A stretch of DNA of 29,257 nucleotides, taken from positions 1-29,257 of the forward strand of contig JBFFRY010000029.1 of NCBI GenBank assembly GCA_041572755.1, written 5' to 3'. Position numbers and translations under genes: made by a program. The notes under the pieces are model-generated. The model was not told the DNA's origin. It made no database searches and saw only the letters and a list, made by a program, of their open reading frames with translations. The stretch comes from JBFELU01 sp041572755 (GTDB lineage Bacteria; Actinomycetota; Acidimicrobiia; Spongiisociales; UBA11373). This document shows positions 1-7,197 of the stretch, one piece after another. Each line of letters opens with the position of its first letter. The stretch's first letter is position 1.

Positions 1-277
1 ACGAGATCTCGGATCGATCGCCAGAGGTCACCAAGACCGCAACGAGCACGGCGATGACCGCCATCGCCAGCGTCGCCAATCCGAGCCTGATCCAGCGGAG
101 GCCACCCGGCGAAGAGCCGCCCCCCGAGGGAGCACCGGCCGCCTGCGCCGCCGCAGCCGACACGATGCCCTCCCGCACCTCCGCCGTGGGCGAGGCGCCG
201 ATGGCGTCATCGAACATCTCTTGGATGGCCGACTCGACGGCCTCGGGATCGATGTTCGGGAATGGCTGATCGGTCAT
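1..277 (-). CDS. Single-pass membrane protein, possible anti-sigma factor (3' part cut by window edge)
   Basis: The ATG overlaps the stop of the upstream sigma-factor gene in an ATGA arrangement (ATG 277-275, TGA 276-274), so the two are probably translationally coupled. The 92 visible residues are an acidic N-terminal stretch starting MTDQPFPNIDPEAVESAI, a Gly/Ser/Ala-rich linker, and a hydrophobic helix at about residues 66-85 (LGLATLAMAVIAVLVAVLV). The C-terminal, probably extracytoplasmic, part lies outside the window. A membrane protein coupled downstream of an ECF-type sigma gene is commonly its anti-sigma factor. No zinc-binding HxxxCxxC motif is visible in the N-terminal part, so this role is inferred from context only. 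Confidence 0.7.
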   Translation of the reverse strand, partial: MTDQPFPNIDPEAVESAIQEMFDDAIGASPTAEVREGIVSAAAAQAAGAPSGGGSSPGGLRWIRLGLATLAMAVIAVLVAVLVTSGDRSEIS

Positions 278-888
278 GGCGACGACTCCGCGGGGGATTC
301 GTAGGTTCCCCGTTCCTGAATGGTCTCTCGCATCGTTCTCAGCGCCCGCCGCTGCAGTTGCTTGACGGCGCCCTGGGAGACGCCCATCGCCTCGGCGGTC
401 TCGGCGACGGACTGGTCCCCGACGAACCGGAGATAGACGACATGGCGCTGATCGGGAGTCAGCTCCCCGAATGCCTCACGGAGATCGTTCAGATTCACGG
501 TGACCAGTGCCTCGTCTTCGGCCGACAGTTGGACGCTCGAGTTCCCACGACCGGCGTGCTCGACATCGTCCGGCGCCAGGAAAGTGAGGTCGGGCCGGGC
601 CGCGCGACGCCGGGCGCTGTCTCGGAGGTAGTTGACGGCGATCGTGAAGGCGTAGCGCCGCAGCGCCTCGATATCGCCTCGGAACCGACCGATGCTGCGC
701 GCCAGGCGAAGGAAGACCTCACCGAGAGCATCTTCGGGATCCCCCACGGCCCGGAAACGCAGGTATCCCAGCAGCGGCCTGTGCAGGTGGTCGTAGATCA
801 CTCCCCAAGCTTCCTCACTTCCGGCCCGCGCGCGCTCGACGACATCATCGCCCTCCTGGGCGTCTCCGATCCGGGGAGATCGGCTCAT
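274..888 (-). CDS. ECF-type RNA polymerase sigma factor
   Basis: This is a 204-residue protein with the two-domain layout of sigma-70 family ECF factors. Region 2 lies at about residues 20-80 (DHLHRPLLGYLRFRAVGDPEDALGEVFLRL region, of which DPEDALGEVF is the typical core). Region 4 lies at about 135-190, with LTPDQRHVVYLRFV followed by a helix-turn-helix (VAETAEAMGVSQGAVKQLQRRA). I chose the ATG at 888 because a GGGAG ribosome-binding site lies 5 bases upstream. The GTG two codons earlier would overlap that site. The gene is coupled to the downstream membrane protein, a probable anti-sigma factor. The inducing signal cannot be told from the sequence. Confidence 0.93.
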   Translation of the reverse strand: MSRSPRIGDAQEGDDVVERARAGSEEAWGVIYDHLHRPLLGYLRFRAVGDPEDALGEVFLRLARSIGRFRGDIEALRRYAFTIAVNYLRDSARRRAARPDLTFLAPDDVEHAGRGNSSVQLSAEDEALVTVNLNDLREAFGELTPDQRHVVYLRFVGDQSVAETAEAMGVSQGAVKQLQRRALRTMRETIQERGTYESPAESSP

Positions 889-955
889 GGGCACTCCCGT
901 GAGTCGCCGGCATCAAGCAAACGAAGCCGCCGAGCCTCCTTCTCCGGACCGATAG

Positions 956-987
956 GAACGCATCTCTCTCTTCACCAAGAACGCATC
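956..987. repeat. Two direct copies of GAACGCATC upstream of the sigma gene
   Basis: GAACGCATC occurs at 956-964 and again at 979-987, so the start-to-start distance is 23 bases, about two helical turns. On the coding strand of the sigma gene this reads GATGCGTTC twice, roughly 70-100 bases before its start codon. It could be a binding site for a regulator or an autoregulatory element. No function is shown. The rest of the 178-base gap (889-1066) shows no gene. Confidence 0.4.
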
Positions 988-1066
988 GGCCCGCCGAAGG
1001 GTTACCCGGTGGCTCGGCCCGATTGTGGCATCTCTGCGTCACGCCAGCAGCTTCGGAGAGGGCAGC

Positions 1067-2485
1067 TCATCCCTTCACCACCCCCAGCGGTCGCAGCCGG
1101 GCCACCGGCGATGCCAGACCGGTCCTGCGGCACACCTCCACGACCTCGTCGACGTCCTTGTAGGCGTATGGAGCCTCCTCCGACAACAGAGACACCGAAC
1201 CCGGGCGGACCGCGATCCCCTCGGCTTCGAGATCGGCCTTGACATCACCGCCGCTCTGGTGCCGCTTGGCCGCCTTGCGGCTCATCACCCGCCCCGCCCC
1301 GTGGGCCGCGGAGGCGAACGCCGGGTTCCCCGCGACCCCGCGCAAGACCCACGAGGCGGTGCCCATGCTCCCGGGCACGAGGACCGGCTGGCCGATCTCC
1401 CCCAGCACCCCCGGCAGATCGGGGTGCCCCGGACCGAACGCCCTGGTGGCCCCCTTGCGGTGCACACACAGGCGCCGGGTGACGCCTTCGACCTCATGGT
1501 CCTCGATCTTGGCGAGGTTGTGGGCAACGTCGTACACGAGGTCCAGCCCGGGATCGGCGCCGCCGAGACCCGCCGCGAAGGCTTCCCGGGCGGCATGAGC
1601 CAGGATGTGGCGGTTGGCCCACGCGAAGTTGGCGGCGGCGGCCATGGATCCGAGGTACCGCTGGCCCTCGGGACTGGCCACCGGCACACTGGCCAGCTGC
1701 CGATCCGGAACCGCGATCCCGTAGGCCGCCATCGCCTTCCCCATCAACGCCAAGTGATCCGAGCACGTCTGATGACCCAGGCCGCGGCTCCCGCAGTGGA
1801 TCATCACGCACACCGACCCCTCCTCGAGCCCGAGCTTCTCGGCGACTCCGCGGTCGGTGATCCGATCGATCACCTGGACCTCGAGGAAGTGATTGCCGGC
1901 TCCCAGCGAGCCGAGCTGCCGGCCGCCCCGCTGGCGCGCCCGGGCCGTGACCAGATCCGGCCGGGCGCCCGCCGAGGTGCCCCGCTCCTCGCAGCGCTCC
2001 AGGTCCCGGTCCGTGCCGTAGCCGGCGTCGACGGCGGCGGCGGCGCCTCTCTCCAGGACGCCGTCGAGGAGGGCGCCACCGGCCACGGCCCCCTTGCCCA
2101 ATCCTCGCGGGATCCGGGCATCCAGTTCGGCCATGATGGCCGGCTCTCGCGCCCTGAAGTCCCCGGCCGTCAAGTCTGAGCGCAGGAGCCTGACCCCGCA
2201 GCAGATGTCGAAACCCACACCGCCCGGGGAGACGACCCCGCCGGCGGAGACGTCGGTGGCCGCCACCCCGCCGATGGGAAACCCGTATCCCCAGTGGATG
2301 TCGGGCATGGCGAACGAGGCCTCCACGATCCCGGGGAGATGGGCCACGTTGGCCACCTGGCCGACGGCCCGGTCGGCCTCGGCCCGCTCGAAGAGCCTCT
2401 CGGAGGCGAAGACCCGACCCGGGACCCGCATCTCACCCTCGGGTGCCAGCTCCCAGACGGCGTCGGCGATGCGGCGGAACCCCAT
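1067..2485 (-). CDS. rtcB: RtcB RNA-splicing/repair ligase
   Basis: This 472-residue protein has the motifs of RtcB, which joins 2',3'-cyclic-phosphate or 3'-phosphate RNA ends to 5'-OH ends using GTP and a divalent metal. Visible active-site elements are GVGFDICCGVR (metal ligands Asp93 and Cys96), GAGNHFLE (His199), IHCGSRGLGHQ (His230), VAHN (His322) and AAHGAGRVMSR, where His395 is the residue guanylylated in the family. The usual Asn of the DINCG motif is Cys95 here. The length is normal. The gene starts 16 bases after the archease stop. Archease activates RtcB turnover, so the pairing fits a working RNA repair module, perhaps for tRNA or stress-cleaved rRNA. Confidence 0.97.
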   Translation of the reverse strand: MGFRRIADAVWELAPEGEMRVPGRVFASERLFERAEADRAVGQVANVAHLPGIVEASFAMPDIHWGYGFPIGGVAATDVSAGGVVSPGGVGFDICCGVRLLRSDLTAGDFRAREPAIMAELDARIPRGLGKGAVAGGALLDGVLERGAAAAVDAGYGTDRDLERCEERGTSAGARPDLVTARARQRGGRQLGSLGAGNHFLEVQVIDRITDRGVAEKLGLEEGSVCVMIHCGSRGLGHQTCSDHLALMGKAMAAYGIAVPDRQLASVPVASPEGQRYLGSMAAAANFAWANRHILAHAAREAFAAGLGGADPGLDLVYDVAHNLAKIEDHEVEGVTRRLCVHRKGATRAFGPGHPDLPGVLGEIGQPVLVPGSMGTASWVLRGVAGNPAFASAAHGAGRVMSRKAAKRHQSGGDVKADLEAEGIAVRPGSVSLLSEEAPYAYKDVDEVVEVCRRTGLASPVARLRPLGVVKG

Positions 2486-2501
2486 GGAACCACTGTACGG
2501 G

Positions 2502-2924
2502 TCACACGTCGAAGATGATCCTCGCCCACCATCCCTCGGGTATCTCCACCACCGCCAGGTCGTGGAAGGTCACCGCCTTGATGGGGGGTCCCACGAGCGA
2601 TGCCTCGCCGGCCGGGACCCCGGCCGCCGCCCCCTGCACCCCGCCTTCCTCGAGACGATCGACGATGAACGAGGAGAAGGCGAGGTCCTCGATCTCGGCG
2701 ACCGCCAGGATCTCGCCCAGCCAGGCCACGAGGAGCTCCTCGACGGTGTCGGCGGCGGCGAGGATGGGGCGACTCACCGGCGAGGGAACCCCATCGAGAT
2801 CGAACATGAGGGAGAACATGCCGTAGGCGGCGTGCTCGAAGACTTCGGGCAGGGTCGACCCGTAGGCGATGATGCCGGTGTCGGCCGTGTGGGAGAGGAC
2901 CTCGAAACGCCGGAGTGGCTCCAT
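2502..2924 (-). CDS. Archease, RtcB activator
   Basis: This 140-residue protein matches the archease family in length and both ends. The N-terminus has LSHTADTGI (conserved Asp15), and the C-terminus has AVTFHDLAVVE followed by a terminal ARIIFDV (conserved Asp139). The family binds metal through acidic residues and speeds guanylylation and multiple turnover of RtcB. The ATG at 2924 lies 4 bases after the stop of the DegV gene, and rtcB follows 16 bases downstream, so the three are almost certainly co-transcribed. Confidence 0.94.
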   Translation of the reverse strand: MEPLRRFEVLSHTADTGIIAYGSTLPEVFEHAAYGMFSLMFDLDGVPSPVSRPILAAADTVEELLVAWLGEILAVAEIEDLAFSSFIVDRLEEGGVQGAAAGVPAGEASLVGPPIKAVTFHDLAVVEIPEGWWARIIFDV

Positions 2925-2928
2925 GCAG

Positions 2929-3756
2929 TCAGGCCTCCCCCCGGTCTTCCCACCACCACGCCAGCCCGACGACCCCCGGTCCGGCGTGAGCCACCATCCC
3001 CGGCCCGAAACCGGAGACCAGCGCCGTGGACGCCCCGGCCCGGACCCGATCCAGCAGTGCTTCGGCCTCGGCTTCGGCGTCGGCGTGCACCGCGACGCAA
3101 TGGGCGATCCCCCGGGGAGGCCGGGATCGCTCGAAGGCGGCGGTGATCCGCTGCACCGCAGAGGCCCGGTTGAGGGCCGGCCGCAGCCGGTGGACTCGCC
3201 CGGCGCTCAGCTCGAACAGCGGCTTGATCCCGAGAGACCCGGCAATGCTCCCCACCAGCCCGGGAACCCGCCCGCTTCGCACCAGGAACTCGAGCGTATC
3301 GAGGGCGCCGATGAGGCGCACCCGCTCCGCCGCCAACCGGGCGGCGGCAGCGACCGCCCCCACGTCGCCCCCCTCCCGGGCAACCCGGCTCGCATGCAGC
3401 GCCACCAGCGCCTGGGCACCGGCCGCCGATCCACTGTCGACGATCTCGAGCGGGCTTCCGTAGGCACGACCGGCGATTGCGGCCGATCGGAAGGTGCTGG
3501 AGAGGGACCCGGCCACGGTGACCACGACGGCCCCCTCGGCGGCGTCACCCAGAGCCTCGGCAAAGGCCCCGGGGGGCGGCCCCGAGGTCGTGACCCCCTC
3601 CTCGAGCCGCTCCAGCAGCTCATCCAGGGACAGCTCCCCGTCCCGATGGGTGGTGTCGCCGATGGTGATCAGGATGGGAACCACCGTGATCTCGTGGGCG
3701 GCGGCGGTGGCGGCACCGAGTGCCGCCGCACTATCGGTGATCACCCGCACCGTCAT
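2929..3756 (-). CDS. DegV family fatty-acid-binding protein (FakB-like)
   Basis: This 275-residue protein opens with MTVRVITDSAAAL, where DSAAAL is the DegV signature near the N-terminus. It also has a TLEFLVRSGRVPG element, corresponding to the usual (Y/F)L-GGRI stretch, and IKPLFELSAGRV. DegV/FakB proteins bind one fatty acid and present it to the FakA kinase, which makes acyl-phosphate. I chose the ATG at 3756 because it overlaps the PlsY-like stop (ATGA, TGA 3755-3753) and gives the normal family length. The open frame continues upstream to 4134 but only as a shadow of the PlsY gene. Its position next to a PlsY homologue fits a fatty-acid/acyl-phosphate role. No FakA is present in the window. 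Confidence 0.92.
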   Translation of the reverse strand: MTVRVITDSAAALGAATAAAHEITVVPILITIGDTTHRDGELSLDELLERLEEGVTTSGPPPGAFAEALGDAAEGAVVVTVAGSLSSTFRSAAIAGRAYGSPLEIVDSGSAAGAQALVALHASRVAREGGDVGAVAAAARLAAERVRLIGALDTLEFLVRSGRVPGLVGSIAGSLGIKPLFELSAGRVHRLRPALNRASAVQRITAAFERSRPPRGIAHCVAVHADAEAEAEALLDRVRAGASTALVSGFGPGMVAHAGPGVVGLAWWWEDRGEA

Positions 3757-4370
3757 GCCTCCGCTCCAGGGTCGTGGTCGAAGGCGAGCCGGTGCAGCAC
3801 GGCGACTCCCCTCGGCGGGGGCGGCGGGTGGTTCCCCATCATCCGTTTCAGCCACATCGCCACCACCAGGACCGAGCCGAGCAGGGCGCCGTGGGTGCCG
3901 TCCACCACGGCCAAGACCGGAACCAGCAAGGCCTGGGCCAGGAAGGAGCCCAGACCGGTTCGCCGGGCGAGCCGCCCCAGAGCGAGGCCGAGCGCCAGCA
4001 CCAGCGTTCCCTCGGGAGCCAGTACGACAGTGGCCCCCAGTGCCGGGGCGATGCCCCGGCCCCCGGCACCGCCGAGGAACACCGACCAGTTGTGGCCCAC
4101 CACGGCTAGCCCCCCGGCGAGCGCCGCCACCCACGGCCGGCTTCCCGCCATGGGGAGCACCGCGGCGACACCCTTGAGGATGTCGAGGACGCCGGCGACC
4201 GCTACCGGGACGAAGCCGGAGACCTCGTAGACCCCGGTGCCGGACACCGTCCCGGTTCCGGTGCGCCGCAGGTCGGCCCGAGCAGTGAGACGGGCCACGA
4301 TCTGCGAGAAGGGAACTGCGCCGAGCAGGTAGGCCCCGGCGAGCACCCCCACGATCCGGAGCACGGTCAA
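3753..4370 (-). CDS. plsY: PlsY-like glycerol-3-phosphate acyltransferase, divergent
   Basis: This 205-residue integral membrane protein has several hydrophobic helices. PlsY transfers the acyl group from acyl-phosphate to glycerol-3-phosphate in phospholipid synthesis. Recognisable motifs are GAVPFSQIVARL near the N-terminus, a DILKG element, and GHNWSVFLGGAGGRGIAPALG, equivalent to GHxxPVFLxxxGGKGxAT. The GSGNIGATN motif is replaced by GTGTVSGTGVYEVSG, and Lys of GGKG is Arg. It may therefore be a divergent or functionally shifted paralogue. The start is probably the TTG at 4370, with a TACAAT -10 box 24 bases upstream. A GTG two codons downstream is the alternative. It heads the operon with DegV, archease and rtcB. 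Confidence 0.85.
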   Translation of the reverse strand: MTVLRIVGVLAGAYLLGAVPFSQIVARLTARADLRRTGTGTVSGTGVYEVSGFVPVAVAGVLDILKGVAAVLPMAGSRPWVAALAGGLAVVGHNWSVFLGGAGGRGIAPALGATVVLAPEGTLVLALGLALGRLARRTGLGSFLAQALLVPVLAVVDGTHGALLGSVLVVAMWLKRMMGNHPPPPPRGVAVLHRLAFDHDPGAEA

Positions 4371-4393
4371 GAGGCCGGCACCCTCATCGGCGC

Positions 4394-4399
4394 ATTGTA
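4394..4399 (-). promoter_or_regulatory. Possible -10 box (TACAAT) for the plsY operon
   Basis: The minus strand reads TACAAT here, ending 24 bases before the TTG start of the PlsY-like gene and just after the hairpin behind the protease gene. No clear -35 box stands at the expected distance. The placement fits an independent promoter for the plsY-degV-archease-rtcB operon. Confidence 0.4.
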
Positions 4400-4403
4400 C
4401 GGT

Positions 4404-4428
4404 GGGGGCCCGTTGGGACCGGGCCCCC
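4404..4428 (-). terminator. GC hairpin after the protease gene
   Basis: A perfect 9-bp stem, GGGGGCCCG at 4404-4412 paired with CGGGCCCCC at 4420-4428, has a 7-base loop and starts 5 bases after the protease stop codon. There is no T-tract behind it on the minus strand. It would therefore be an L-shaped or hairpin-only terminator of the kind proposed in high-GC actinobacteria. Confidence 0.6.
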
Positions 4429-4433
4429 GATGC

Positions 4434-6248
4434 TCACGACGGTGCGCAGAAGTTCAGCGGGTCGCAGAAGCCGATCTCGGTGATCGAGAACTTCCCGGGC
4501 AGGAAATCCCCCTCGAAGTAGCTTCCGATCCAGATGTCATACACCCCGTTCTCGGGGTTGACGAAATCGATGCCCGGGTCCACGGTCAATCCGGGATCCC
4601 AGTCGTCGTTGCAGTGCCAGTCCCCGGAGGGGTCGTTGACCACCAGCGTGGCGTCCCCGAAATCGGACACGAAGTACATCCGCAGCAACGAACCCCCGCC
4701 GCTCCAGGTCAGCTCGAAATCCGGGGCCTGCGCCGCGAAGCCCAAGCAACCGCCCCCCAGGTAGAACACATCGACGTCCCCGCCGGAGGTGGCCGCCCTC
4801 CTCCACGGGTCGGGGGTGAACCCCGAAGTCAGGTTCGGCGAACGGAAAGTGGCCGGAAGCGACGGATCGAGACCATCCGCATCGACACCGCCCCCCTCGA
4901 GATCGACGATCGTCTCGCACATGATGAACTGGTCGTCGTCGTCGTCACACTCGTCGGAGCCGCCACCGCCGTTGTCGGTATCGACACCGGGCGTGCCGAT
5001 CAGCGAGTCGGCTCCGCCACCACCCTTGAGGATGTCGTCGCCTTCGCCTCCGAAGAGGGAGTCGGCCCCGCCGTTGCCGATGAGCCGGTCGTTGCCCTCG
5101 TCGCCGAAGAGATCGTCGGTCCCTTTCTGACCCTTCAACTTGTCGTTCCCAGCACCGCCCGAGATGTGATCGTTCCCGGCGCCACCGAAGATGAGGTCGG
5201 CCCCGCCGTCTCCCCGCAGATCGTCGTCGCCGGCGTCTCCGCAGATCACGTCGTTGCCGCCGAGGCCCTGAATCGTGTCGTCGCCCCCGAGACCGGCGAT
5301 GACGTCCTTCCCGGAGGTGCCGACCAGGAAGTCGTCGCCTTCGGTTCCGGCGATCGTGGTCTGCCGACCGGCGCAGAACACGCCCTCGGTATCACCGCCG
5401 CCGTCCGAGCCGCCTTCGCCGGGCTGCACCCCCGAAACCTGGGTGATCCACGACAGGTAGGTGGAGACCCGGGTGTAGACACCGGGCCAGCTCTGGCCGC
5501 ACCCGTCCCCCCACGACACGATGCCCACCTGGGTCCAGCCGCCCGAGGCGGTGAGGAACAACGGCCCGCCGCTGTCGCCCTGACAGCTGTCGAGCCCGCC
5601 GCCACCGGCACACAGCATGGTGTTCGCCCGGTAATCGGATCCGTAGTGGGATCGGCAATCGTCGTCGGTCGCGATCGGCAGGTCGACCTCCATGAGGTTG
5701 GTGGGCCAGGTCTCCCGAGTCACCTTGGAGCGGTTGGCGTCGGTGTTGCCCCAACCGATCACCGTGGCGGTCCGACCCGGCGTGTCCAGGGAGTCGTTGG
5801 GAGGAAGGCTTGTGAAATCAGTGGCATACGGGTCGCGAAGCTCGATCAGGGCGATGTCGTTGTTCGAGGTCCGATCGTTGTAGTCCGGGTGCATCACGAT
5901 CGATTTGGCCCGGATCCTCGTCCCGGCGCTGCTGGTGAGGTCGTGGCGACCGACCACCACATCGACGTTGGACGCCGACTCACCCACGAAGCAGTGGGCC
6001 GCCGACAACACCCACCGATCGGAGATCAGCGATCCCCCGCAGTACTGGCCGTTGAAGGAATCGGAGCCCCGGGACACGATGGCGACCATGAACGGGTACT
6101 TGCCGGGCGGATCGACCTCCTCGCCGTTGATGATGCGCTCCTGCGGACCGTCCCCGTCGGGGAAGGGTCCGGCGGCGTGGGTGGGCGCCGCCAGCAGCGG
6201 CACGATCACCACTACCAAGGCGAGAGCGGTCAAGGAGCGGCGGGTCAT
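4434..6248 (-). CDS. Secreted trypsin-like serine protease with RTX-type repeats and PPC-like C-terminal domain
   Basis: This is a 604-residue protein. An ATG at 6248 follows an AGGG ribosome-binding site and opens a signal peptide (MTRRSLTALALVVVIVPLLA, cleavage near THA-A). The S1 domain covers about 39-270. It has activation sequence R38/IINGEE, His85 in LSAAHC, Asp131 in NNDIALIEL and Ser226 in GDSGGPL. Asp220, six residues before the serine, predicts cleavage after Arg/Lys. Residues about 299-425 carry GGxGxDxxx calcium-binding RTX-like repeats. A Cys/Asp-rich linker leads to residues about 484-595, a beta-sandwich resembling the bacterial pre-peptidase C-terminal type (TLVVNDPSGDWHCNDD, GVYDIWIGS). 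It is probably exported and folds on calcium binding. No dedicated type I exporter is nearby, and the Sec-type signal suggests general export. Confidence 0.95.
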   Translation of the reverse strand: MTRRSLTALALVVVIVPLLAAPTHAAGPFPDGDGPQERIINGEEVDPPGKYPFMVAIVSRGSDSFNGQYCGGSLISDRWVLSAAHCFVGESASNVDVVVGRHDLTSSAGTRIRAKSIVMHPDYNDRTSNNDIALIELRDPYATDFTSLPPNDSLDTPGRTATVIGWGNTDANRSKVTRETWPTNLMEVDLPIATDDDCRSHYGSDYRANTMLCAGGGGLDSCQGDSGGPLFLTASGGWTQVGIVSWGDGCGQSWPGVYTRVSTYLSWITQVSGVQPGEGGSDGGGDTEGVFCAGRQTTIAGTEGDDFLVGTSGKDVIAGLGGDDTIQGLGGNDVICGDAGDDDLRGDGGADLIFGGAGNDHISGGAGNDKLKGQKGTDDLFGDEGNDRLIGNGGADSLFGGEGDDILKGGGGADSLIGTPGVDTDNGGGGSDECDDDDDQFIMCETIVDLEGGGVDADGLDPSLPATFRSPNLTSGFTPDPWRRAATSGGDVDVFYLGGGCLGFAAQAPDFELTWSGGGSLLRMYFVSDFGDATLVVNDPSGDWHCNDDWDPGLTVDPGIDFVNPENGVYDIWIGSYFEGDFLPGKFSITEIGFCDPLNFCAPS

Positions 6249-6289
6249 CGGTCCCTCCCGAGAAGGTGTCGGCCAGCCTAAACGGATGC

Positions 6290-7102
6290 CTAGGGCTTCA
6301 CCGCCACCAGGGTGTACATGAGCGGCGCCAGGTCGGCCTGCCCATCCGGGAGACGCCAGCGGCCGCCGTGCTCTTCCATGTGAGGCAGACCCTGCCACTC
6401 CAGCGTCCGATGCTCCTCCAGTGCGGTGAGGCGCAGCCCCGCATCGAGGAGGGCGGTGACGATCTCGCCGAGCCCGTGGTTCCACTCGTAGGTGCGGGTG
6501 TGGCGGATCGTCCCCTCCCCCGCATAGGTGGCCTCATCGTCCCAGGGCACCGGGTCCTCCGTCTCGAAGTAGGGGAAGCGCAGGAGCAACTGACGGTCGT
6601 CCCGCCAGTCCAGGCTCCACAGCAGCGGGTGGCCCTCCCGCATGTAGAAGGTCCCCCCGGAGCGCAGGAATCCTGCCACCACCTCGGCCCAACGGCGGAT
6701 GTCGGGGAGCCAGTTGATGGCCCCCACCCCGGTGTAGACGATGTCGAAGCGTTCCTCGACGACCTTCGGCGATTCGTACAACTCCGAGAGCACGAAGCGG
6801 CCCGGCACGCCCGACTCCTCGCTCAGCCTGCGGGCGGCGTCGAGGGCCGGCTCGGAGAAGTCCACGCCGGTGACCTCGGCTCCCAGCCGGGCCCACGACA
6901 ACGTGTCCGTGCCGAAGTGACACTGGAGATGCAGGAGGGTCTTGCCGGCCACATCGCCGAGTCGCTCTGCGTCGAAGGCGACCACGCTGCTGATGTGGAG
7001 CTGGTCTTCGATGAAGTCCCGGTAGCGGTACTCGGGAGAGTCCACGTGGATCGGAACGCGGTCGTCCCAGTTGGCTCGATTGGCGCGGCGGAAGTCGTCC
7101 AT
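6290..7102 (-). CDS. Class I SAM-dependent methyltransferase
   Basis: This 270-residue protein has a Rossmann-type SAM-binding motif I (LLHLQCHFGTDTLSWARLG, then VTGVDFS ending in the acidic residue after strand 2) at about residues 56-83. A motif IV-like FDIVYTGVGAINWL follows, then FLRSGGTFYMREGHP. The family includes small-molecule methyltransferases, and the substrate cannot be deduced. I chose the ATG at 7102 because GGAGG lies 5 bases upstream. The GTG two codons earlier would overlap that site. It is transcribed divergently from the MscS gene, and the downstream protease gene starts 41 bases after its stop. Confidence 0.88.
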   Translation of the reverse strand: MDDFRRANRANWDDRVPIHVDSPEYRYRDFIEDQLHISSVVAFDAERLGDVAGKTLLHLQCHFGTDTLSWARLGAEVTGVDFSEPALDAARRLSEESGVPGRFVLSELYESPKVVEERFDIVYTGVGAINWLPDIRRWAEVVAGFLRSGGTFYMREGHPLLWSLDWRDDRQLLLRFPYFETEDPVPWDDEATYAGEGTIRHTRTYEWNHGLGEIVTALLDAGLRLTALEEHRTLEWQGLPHMEEHGGRWRLPDGQADLAPLMYTLVAVKP

Positions 7103-7120
7103 CGCCACCTCCGGCCGGCG

Positions 7121-7126
7121 AGCCTA
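7121..7126 (-). promoter_or_regulatory. -10 box of the methyltransferase gene
   Basis: The minus strand reads TAGGCT (TAnnnT pattern) within CGGTAGGCT, ending 19 bases before the ATG. It mirrors the CGGTAGGTT at 7168-7175 on the plus strand, so the two divergent promoters have nearly the same -10 sequence. Confidence 0.4.
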
Positions 7127-7169
7127 CCGAATCCTCGCTTCCCCTTTTGGGACCACCCGAGGCAGCCGG

Positions 7170-7175
7170 TAGGTT
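7170..7175 (+). promoter_or_regulatory. -10 box of the mscS-like gene
   Basis: TAGGTT (TAnnnT pattern) lies 22 bases before the ATG. A TTGGGA at 7146-7151 stands 18 bases further upstream and could serve as -35. The ribosome-binding site GGGAGG follows at 7188-7193. Confidence 0.4.
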
Positions 7176-7197
7176 CACCACGACGGCGGGAGGTTGC

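Noticed and set aside
262..1242. Long plus-strand open frame of 326 codons
   Set aside because: It lies antisense to the sigma gene, the gap and the end of rtcB, has no recognisable domain, and shows the Arg/Pro/Gly-rich composition of a GC-rich shadow frame.
2929..4134. Upstream extension of the DegV gene
   Set aside because: The extra 126 codons run over the PlsY-like gene in another frame, and the ATGA overlap at 3756 gives the normal DegV length.
4395..6281. Long plus-strand open frame of 628 codons opposite the protease
   Set aside because: The opposite strand encodes a complete trypsin/RTX protein. This frame follows the repeats in antisense and has no domain.
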